39,639 nt of DNA, taken from an uncultured Candidatus Altimarinota bacterium (lineage in GTDB: Bacteria > Patescibacteriota > Gracilibacteria > BD1-5 > UBA2023). This document shows positions 34,573 through 39,639 of the stretch, in pieces. Each line of letters starts with the position of its first letter. Within the stretch, counting starts at the first letter, position 1. Made by a program: the position numbers and the translations under genes. Below the pieces are notes generated by a model. The model worked only from the letters and a program-made list of their open reading frames with translations, was not told the origin of the DNA and did not search any database. The DNA is taken from positions 66,536 through 106,174 of the forward strand of contig CAKZJF010000082.1 in assembly GCA_936941205.1 (NCBI GenBank). The letters are read 5' to 3'.

Positions 34573-35541
34573 ATGGATTTATTTATTGCACTCATTTCTA
34601 TATTTTGATGACTTGGCATTCTGGCATATGGAGCAAATTTTTTAGTAGATGGTGCATCTGGGATAGCGAGAAAATTTTGATTATCTGAAATGCTTATAGG
34701 ACTTACCGTTGTAGCCATAGGAACCTCAGCTCCTGAACTTATTGTTTCAGTAGTAGCAGCTATTCAGTGAAATACTGATATATCTATTGGAAATGTAGTA
34801 GGTTCAAATATTGCAAATATTCTCCTTGTACTCTGACTTACTGCAATTATCATGCCTATGACATTGGCACGTTCCACTCTCTTAATAGATATTCCTCTTA
34901 CTATTTTAGTAACATTACTATTACTCCTTCTTGTGAGTGATATCTGGATTGATGGCGCTGGATCAAATATTCTTTCACGCATAGATGGAATCGTCCTACT
35001 CCTCTTTGCTGTTATATTTTTCATCTATAATATTCGTGGAAAGGTCATAGAAACAACAGATATTATAGAAGAAGAAGTAACACACTCAACCAAAAAACTC
35101 CTATTATTCATAGGATGATGAATATTTGCTCTCTTCTTCTGAGGGAAAATACTCGTCGATTGATCAGTACATATAGCAAAGATATTTGGATTATCTGAGG
35201 CAATTATAGGACTTACTATCATTGCTATAGGAACTTCCACTCCAGAACTGGTAACATCAATAGTGGCAACATTCAAAAAAAAGACGAATATAACAATTGG
35301 AAATATTATTGGATCCAACATTTTAAATATTCTTATTATTCTTTGAATTTCTGCTTGCATTCGCCCACTTCCTTTCTCAAATATATTACAAATGGACTTG
35401 ATAGTCTCGCTCATGGCCCCAATTCTGCTCTTATCATTATCACAGATTTGGATTCGACACCGTATTGGACGTGCTGAAGGAATCATTTTATTCATATGTT
35501 ATATGTGGTACATTTCATTCTTAATAATACGAGAACTCTAA
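34573..35541 (+). CDS. CaCA-family Na+/Ca2+ exchanger-like transporter
   Basis: A 322-aa protein made of two inverted halves of about five transmembrane helices each. The alpha-1 repeat has TVVAIGTSAPEL (about 45-56) with GNVVGSNIANI, and the alpha-2 repeat has TIIAIGTSTPEL with GNIIGSNILNI. The glutamates of the two PEL motifs form the ion site in the family. The loop between the halves is short and acidic (TTDIIEEEV). It would export Ca2+ or another cation in exchange for Na+ or H+, as in YrbG-type proteins. Many membrane glycines are UGA. Confidence 0.93.
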
Positions 35542-35548
35542 GAGAGAT

Positions 35549-35582
35549 AAAAAAACCCATGAAATATTTCACGGGTTTTTTA
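35549..35582. terminator. Terminator between convergent genes
   Basis: AAAAAACCCATGAA pairs with TTCACGGGTTTTTT (one G-T pair), followed by T on each strand. It ends the exchanger gene and probably also the convergent small gene, whose stop codon is at 35580-35582. Confidence 0.8.
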
Positions 35583-35765
35583 TTCGATTGGTTGATGAAT
35601 AATTTTCTCTATTTCCTCATCAGATATAACAGCATAATACCGAAGGTAGTATAGAAATCGTATAGTGTCACATATCTGAGTAGATTCTTCTATATTACAT
35701 GAAGCCTCTTGGATACGTTGACGACACTCATTAATCCCACGATTATATTCAGAAGATAGGAGCAT
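35580..35765 (-). CDS. Small protein with four Cys, unknown
   Basis: A 61-aa protein starting MLLSSEYNRGINECRQRI at 35765, five bases after the stop codon of the peroxiredoxin gene. The frame is open upstream to 35831, but that longer version would lie within bcp and looks like noise. It is helical, with cysteines in NECRQRI, ASCNIEE and QICDTI, so the C-x11/12-C spacing resembles the Cys-module protein at 12540-13532. No function is known. Confidence 0.5.
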   Translation of the reverse strand: MLLSSEYNRGINECRQRIQEASCNIEESTQICDTIRFLYYLRYYAVISDEEIEKIIHQPIE

Positions 35766-35770
35766 AGATT

Positions 35771-36229
35771 TTATTTGGTAATTTCTCGAAGAATCTTTTC
35801 TGCATGTCACGTTGCTTTTACATTCCTCCATTCATTTAAGATATTTCCAGTAGAATCAAGAAGAAATGTGGAACGAATCACTCAGATGGTAATCTTTCCA
35901 TAATTATTCTTTTCTCCTATCACAGAAAATGCAGCATGAAGTTCTTCTGATTGATCAGAAATAAGATCAATTCCTAGTGCGCAAGAAACCGTAAATTTCT
36001 TATGGGAATCAAGCGTATCACGAGAAATCCCAACTATCTGTATTCCTTGTTTTATAAATTCACTTTGTAAACGAGTGAAATCTTCGGCCTCTTTCGTACA
36101 TCCAGGCGTATTATCTTTTGGATAAAAATATAAAAGTGTCTTGTCGCTTCGTAAAAGAAGTTCTTTTAAAGGCATGTTTATTTGATCTCAATTTTTTGTA
36201 AAGATGGAAATCAGAAGTGTAGTATTCAT
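35771..36229 (-). CDS. bcp: Bcp/PrxQ-type peroxiredoxin
   Basis: A 152-aa thiol peroxidase. The start at 36229 (MNTTLLISIFTKNGDQIN) is needed to include the N-terminal strand; the frame crosses one UGA. The active site is LYFYPKDNTPGCTKEA with the peroxidatic Cys44. The resolving Cys that Escherichia coli Bcp has five residues later is missing, so the enzyme would use another resolving thiol, perhaps the Cys in FTVSCALG, or act as a 1-Cys type. It reduces hydroperoxides using thioredoxin or a similar donor. The end reads NVKATGHAEKILREITK, as in the family. Confidence 0.9.
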
Positions 36230-36231
36230 TT

Positions 36232-36633
36232 TTAGATAGGGCAAGAAAGATAAAGTTGTGCAAGTCAGATTCGTGCATTTTCTGAATCGATAGGATGAAA
36301 CATATTTTCTTCTTCAATAATCCTATCAATGGCTTCTTGAAGAGAATTTTGATCTTTCAATACTCATACAGATAAAATCCGATTTTTTCCCGTTTCTCTA
36401 TCAGGAATAGAAGTAATAACATATGCCACTACTTCTTTTATTTTATAAAGAACAAATGCTATTTTTGGAGAAGAATACGCGCCAACTATATATTTGACTG
36501 TAGCAAAATGGACATGCAAATCACGTGAAAGCTCTGGAAAAATTTCAGATAATGAATCCGTTGAACTATATACTCATTCTAAAGTCATAGATCCAGTATG
36601 AACTACGATGTCTTCACGTGAGAAATTATTCAT
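36232..36633 (-). CDS. Hypothetical protein, 133 aa
   Basis: Starts MNNFSREDIVVHTGSMTLEG at 36633 and stops 2 bases before the bcp start codon. The sequence has alternating strands (FATVKYIVGAYSSPKIAFVLYKI, EVVAYVITSIP) and a C-terminal helix, with no signal peptide or recognised motif. Three Gly codons are UGA. Translational coupling with bcp and the preceding gene (8-base overlap) suggests a three- or four-gene operon. Confidence 0.65.
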
Positions 36634-36943
36634 ATTCAAGGGTATCACGGTTTAATTTCTTCGTACGAATCACTGGGAAAAGAACAAGAGTATCTTTCGG
36701 TGGAAATTTGGTTTCTACATGAATAAGGATAAGGAAAATTTCCTGTTTGAATCGTCGTAATGTACTTTTCCATACATGAAACATATGAATCTCTTCTTCT
36801 GTTTGCATAGTAAGTGCAATTCATTCCCGAATCTTCCACTCGTTATATTCTTGCCACATTCGCTCTATCTGAGAATGTTTTATTTCCCGATCTTCACGTT
36901 CTATGTGTGACCAAATATGTGTGAAATCAACTTTTTGTTGCAT
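36626..36943 (-). CDS. Hypothetical protein, 105 aa
   Basis: Starts MQQKVDFTHIWSHIERED. It is charged, with a helical N-terminal half, and a beta-rich C-terminal half (EIFLILIHVETKFPPKDTLVLFPVI). No family is recognised. One in-frame UGA (IREGIALT) joins its halves. It overlaps the next gene by 8 bases and is the first gene of the small operon ending with the 61-aa gene. Confidence 0.65.
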
Positions 36944-36976
36944 ACAAAAACAGTAAATTATCTCTTTATTAAAAGC

Positions 36977-37003
36977 ATTATAGCAAAGCTTTCCTTTTTT
37001 CAA
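36977..37003 (-). promoter_or_regulatory. Promoter for small-gene/bcp operon
   Basis: On the minus strand TTGAAA (37003-36998) and TATAAT (36982-36977) have a 15-base spacer, slightly short but with a perfect -10 box. The CIRCE element begins 22 bases upstream of the -35 box. Confidence 0.6.
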
Positions 37004-37024
37004 GATAATTGTAAAAATAATATA

Positions 37025-37051
37025 TTAGCACCTAATGTAAAAATGTGCTAA
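37025..37051. promoter_or_regulatory. CIRCE-like HrcA operator upstream of dnaK
   Basis: TTAGCAC and GTGCTAA are separated by 13 bases, total 27 bases. This is the layout of CIRCE (TTAGCACTC-N9-GAGTGCTAA) with the two innermost positions of each arm changed. CIRCE is bound by the repressor HrcA in heat-shock control. It lies 7 bases upstream of the dnaK -35 box. No hrcA gene is in the window. Confidence 0.8.
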
Positions 37052-37058
37052 AAATGTT

Positions 37059-37086
37059 TTGACATGGAGAAAAAATCTGATACAAT
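37059..37086 (+). promoter_or_regulatory. Consensus sigma-70 promoter for dnaK
   Basis: TTGACA (37059-37064) and TACAAT (37081-37086) with a 16-base spacer. The transcript would begin at about 37093, giving a 44-base leader to the ATG at 37137. Confidence 0.85.
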
Positions 37087-37095
37087 GCCTCCATA

Positions 37096-37111
37096 CTTCG
37101 AGAAATCGAAG
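37096..37111 (+). other. Hairpin with GAAA tetraloop in dnaK leader
   Basis: CTTCGA and TCGAAG form a perfect six-base stem closing a GAAA (GNRA) loop at the very 5' end of the predicted dnaK transcript. This could stabilise the message. No Shine-Dalgarno sequence follows before the ATG. Confidence 0.6.
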
Positions 37112-37136
37112 AAATTTATATCATTTATTTATAAAT

Positions 37137-39017
37137 ATGAGCAAAATTATCGGTATCGACCTTGGAACCACCAATTCATGTGTTGCCTTCATGGAAGGTG
37201 GGCAAGCAAAAATTATTCCAAATGCAGAAGGTGGGCGTACGACTCCATCAGTAGTTGCAAATAAAAATGGCGAAACTATTGTTGGTATGCCAGCACGTCG
37301 TCAAGCGGTTGTAAACCCTGCACAAACTATTTATTCAGCAAAGCGTTTCATAGGACGAAAGTTTAATGAAGTTCAAAATGAGCTTAAGAATGTTCCTTTT
37401 ACTGTAACTGAGGGACCAGATGGCGGATGTCTTATTGAGTGGAATGGAAAAGGAGTTCGTCCAGAAGAAATCTCTGCAAAGGTTCTTGAAAAACTCAAGG
37501 AAGATGCAGAAAAATTCCTTGGAACAAAAGTAACAGAAGCAGTTATTACTGTTCCTGCTTACTTCAACGACTCTGAGCGTCAAGCAACCATCAATGCAGG
37601 GAAGATTGCTGGTCTCGATGTAAAACGTATCGTAAATGAACCAACCGCTGCTGCCCTTGCGTACGGAAGTGATAAGAAAAAAGATCAGAAGGTTGCAGTG
37701 TACGATTTTGGTGGAGGAACATTTGATATCTCTGTTATCGAGATTGGAAGTGAAGGAACGGTAGAGGTACTTGCAACCAATGGTGATACTCACCTTGGTG
37801 GTGATGATTTCGATCAGTGTATTTTTGAATGGGTAATGGCAGAATTTCAGAAAAAGGAAGGTATTGATCTTCGTAAGGATGCTATGGCGGTTCAACGTGT
37901 TCGTACGGCTGCAGAACGTGCAAAGATTGAACTTTCGAGTGCTACACAAACAGAAATCAATGAACCATTTATCGCGATGAATAATGGTGTTCCAAGTAAT
38001 CTCAATATCACTCTTACTCGTGCAAAATTTGAAGAGCTTATCGGAAATCTCGTAGAACGCTCTATCGAGCCATGTCGAAAGGTTCTCTCTGATGCTGGAC
38101 TTCAAGCATCTCAGATTGATGAAGTTATCCTTGTTGGTGGATCAACTCGTGTACCTATGGTGTTTGCCAAGGTAGAACAGTTCTTCGGAAAGAAGCCAAA
38201 CTCAAGCGTGAACCCAGATGAAGCAGTTGCTGCTGGTGCTGCTATCCAAGCTGGTATTATCCAAGGTGATGTAACGGATGTTCTTCTTCTTGATGTTACT
38301 CCTCTTTCTCTTGGTATTGAAACACTTGGTGGTGTTATGACTCGTATGATTGAACGTAATACTACTATCCCAACAAGTAAATCTCAAGTGTACTCTACTG
38401 CGGTAGATAACCAACCATCCGTAGAAATCCATGTTCTTCAAGGAGAGCGCGAAATGGCAAATGACAACAAATCACTTGGACGATTCATCCTCGATGGTCT
38501 TGCATCTGCTCCACGCGGAATCCCTCAGATCGAAGTAATATTTGATATTGATGCATCAGGAGTTCTCCATGTAACTGCCAAAGACAAAGGAACTGGAAAA
38601 GAACAAAAGGTATCTATCCAAGGATCCACTGGTATGAGTGATGATGAAGTAGATAAGCTTGTAAAAGAAGCAGAAGCAAATCGCGAAACTGATAAGAAAA
38701 AGAAAGAATCTATCGAAGCTCGTAATATGGCAGACTCTGGAGTATACCAAGCTGAGAAGACTCTCGAAGATAATAAAGGAAAATATGAAGAAAAGGATGG
38801 TGAAGATGCAAAGGTGAAAATCGAAGAACTCAAAACAGTTCTTGCCGATGCAAATGCAACCAAAGAATCTATCGATGCGGCAAATAAAGCACTCACCGAT
38901 ATCATGATGAAGATAGGACAAGCCATCTATGCTCATGCTGGTGATGCTGAAAAACCAACAGAAGAAAAGAAGAATGATGATGGAAGTGTTGAAGCGGATG
39001 TTGAAGAAACGAAGTAA
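37137..39017 (+). CDS. dnaK: Chaperone protein DnaK (Hsp70)
   Basis: A 626-aa Hsp70. It starts [18 protein letters not shown] at 37137; the upstream open frame to 37059 is promoter and leader. ATPase motifs include [24 protein letters not shown] and [12 protein letters not shown]. The substrate-binding domain has [13 protein letters not shown] and [13 protein letters not shown]. The acidic C-terminus ends [12 protein letters not shown]. It folds proteins with DnaJ and GrpE, neither of which is in the window, so the gene is not in the usual dnaK-dnaJ operon. It is the only long gene here with no UGA codon: every Gly is GGN. It is flanked by a CIRCE operator and a terminator. Confidence 0.99.
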   Translation: MSKIIGIDLGTTNSCVAFMEGGQAKIIPNAEGGRTTPSVVANKNGETIVGMPARRQAVVNPAQTIYSAKRFIGRKFNEVQNELKNVPFTVTEGPDGGCLIEWNGKGVRPEEISAKVLEKLKEDAEKFLGTKVTEAVITVPAYFNDSERQATINAGKIAGLDVKRIVNEPTAAALAYGSDKKKDQKVAVYDFGGGTFDISVIEIGSEGTVEVLATNGDTHLGGDDFDQCIFEWVMAEFQKKEGIDLRKDAMAVQRVRTAAERAKIELSSATQTEINEPFIAMNNGVPSNLNITLTRAKFEELIGNLVERSIEPCRKVLSDAGLQASQIDEVILVGGSTRVPMVFAKVEQFFGKKPNSSVNPDEAVAAGAAIQAGIIQGDVTDVLLLDVTPLSLGIETLGGVMTRMIERNTTIPTSKSQVYSTAVDNQPSVEIHVLQGEREMANDNKSLGRFILDGLASAPRGIPQIEVIFDIDASGVLHVTAKDKGTGKEQKVSIQGSTGMSDDEVDKLVKEAEANRETDKKKKESIEARNMADSGVYQAEKTLEDNKGKYEEKDGEDAKVKIEELKTVLADANATKESIDAANKALTDIMMKIGQAIYAHAGDAEKPTEEKKNDDGSVEADVEETK

Positions 39018-39028
39018 TGAAAATAAAT

Positions 39029-39058
39029 CCCCTACTTATTTGAGTGGGGGAATTTTTT
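39029..39058 (+). terminator. Terminator after dnaK
   Basis: CCCCTACT and AGTGGGGG pair (one T-G pair) around a six-base loop, followed by AATTTTTTT. It begins 11 bases after the stop codon. Confidence 0.85.
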
Positions 39059-39080
39059 TAAATTTTATAAATTAGAATAT

Positions 39081-39121
39081 TAATTAAATAATCCCTCCAA
39101 ATTGGAGGGATTATTTAATTA
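39081..39121. terminator. 41-bp perfect inverted repeat, probable minus-strand terminator
   Basis: Two 20-base arms, starting TAATTAAATAATCCCTCCAA, are exact complements around a single A. The arm on the right contains the TAA stop of the partial minus-strand gene. It could terminate transcription from both sides. The flanking T run is short, and the stem is unusually long and AT-rich at its base. Confidence 0.65.
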
Positions 39122-39639
39122 TGGAGCTGGATTCAATACAGGATTCAGATTGGGAACTTCTTTTTTCTTTGGCTTATTTCCAGAGAAGCTTCGCTTCTTC
39201 CATGCTGGGAGTCAACTCATCGTCTCTAGTACCATATTTCGAATCTTTCCTTCTTGCTCGGGGGTTCCAAGGATTGTATCAAATCGAAGCATAACAGTAT
39301 CTGAGAGAGTAATAATAGAAACAGGTTGCCTGAAGAAAGCAAGAATTGGACCAATTCAGATACCATATTCCCCTACTCCATGATCCATTTCAACTCAAGA
39401 AAGTTGGTCATTCCCCCACTCAACATGTCCATCAAACACAATTTCAGAAGAAAGGGATCAGGTATCATCGAGTTGAATAATCGGTGATGTATTCATTTCA
39501 GTGACTCATTCTGGAAGTTCTACATGAGAAAGTGCTCCGAGAAGCTGCTTCCATTTACGGTAAGGAAGTCAGAGTTCAGTTGCTATCAGTTTATCTTGAT
39601 CATGGAGCTCAAGATTGGAAGCAAGAGTATCTCGTATAG
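39119..39639 (-). CDS. Unknown protein, 5' end beyond window
   Basis: The last 172 or so codons of a longer gene, read in code 25 with several UGA codons. Visible parts are TELGLPYRKWKQLLGAL, then EYGIGIGPILAFF, then SIITLSDTVMLRFDTILGTPEQ, and a basic Pro/Lys/Asn-rich tail ending NLNPVLNPAP. No signal peptide can be judged because the start is missing. I do not recognise the family. It converges with dnaK. Confidence 0.6.

Noticed and set aside
37059-37136. Upstream extension of dnaK
   Set aside because: The added residues overlap the -35 and -10 boxes; [14 protein letters not shown] is the family start.
37335-38105. 256-codon open frame antisense to dnaK
   Set aside because: It has no recognisable protein features, and its openness follows from codon use and the lack of TGA-related signals in dnaK.
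1-39639. tRNA genes, including a UCA-anticodon tRNA-Gly
   Set aside because: I saw no cloverleaf-like sequence in the intergenic regions, which are short and mostly explained by promoters and terminators.

Overview
The window is AT-rich, and almost every long gene reads through in-frame TGA codons while ending only at TAA or TAG. Those TGA codons fall where families require glycine: the GGEP and GGE motifs of radical SAM proteins, the HPYGxGK motif of a CDF transporter, and VNGVL of NusB. This is genetic code 25 (UGA = Gly), known from Candidatus Gracilibacteria (BD1-5/GN02) and Absconditabacteria (SR1), so the window very probably comes from one of these ultra-small candidate-phyla bacteria. 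All coding calls below assume that code; a standard-code reading breaks nearly every gene into pieces.

Positions 1-6702 (minus strand) hold the most unusual locus. It resembles the His-Xaa-Ser (Hxs) RiPP systems. In transcription order it has an HxsD-like protein with an acidic tail, a second small protein, an HxsB-type radical SAM maturase, a 134-aa precursor-like peptide ending in five perfect HGS repeats, a U32-like Fe-S protein, two further short radical SAM proteins and a GT2-type glycosyltransferase that runs off the edge. I see no recognisable HxsC. A small membrane protein is divergent from it.

Positions 7330-9767 carry an acyltransferase-like gene and a compact housekeeping operon (bL32-like, nusB, rnc) with a good promoter. 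Positions 9833-14400 encode secreted proteins on the minus strand: an 897-aa protein with Trp/GWI repeats, a membrane-anchored protein with eight C-x10/11-C modules, and a coiled-coil-like protein.

Positions 14564-29455 (plus strand) hold three tandem giant cell-surface proteins of 1557, 1945 and 1354 aa. Each has a signal peptide, a different or differently sized N-terminal repeat region (delta-60 or ELWxxDGT-like beta repeats, then Ig-like modules) and S-layer homology (SLH) domains near the C-terminus. Each is followed by its own hairpin terminator.

Positions 29504-39639 return to housekeeping: a two-TM protein, a CDF cation transporter, a GGDEF protein, uvrB, a CaCA-family Na+/Ca2+ exchanger, a Bcp-type peroxiredoxin with small unknown genes, and a monocistronic dnaK. 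dnaK has a CIRCE operator and a strong promoter, and uniquely among the long genes it contains no UGA codon. The window ends in a partial unknown gene. No stretch over 300 bases lacks a gene; the longest gap is 193 bases, upstream of dnaK. I found no rRNA, tRNA, CRISPR array or insertion sequence.
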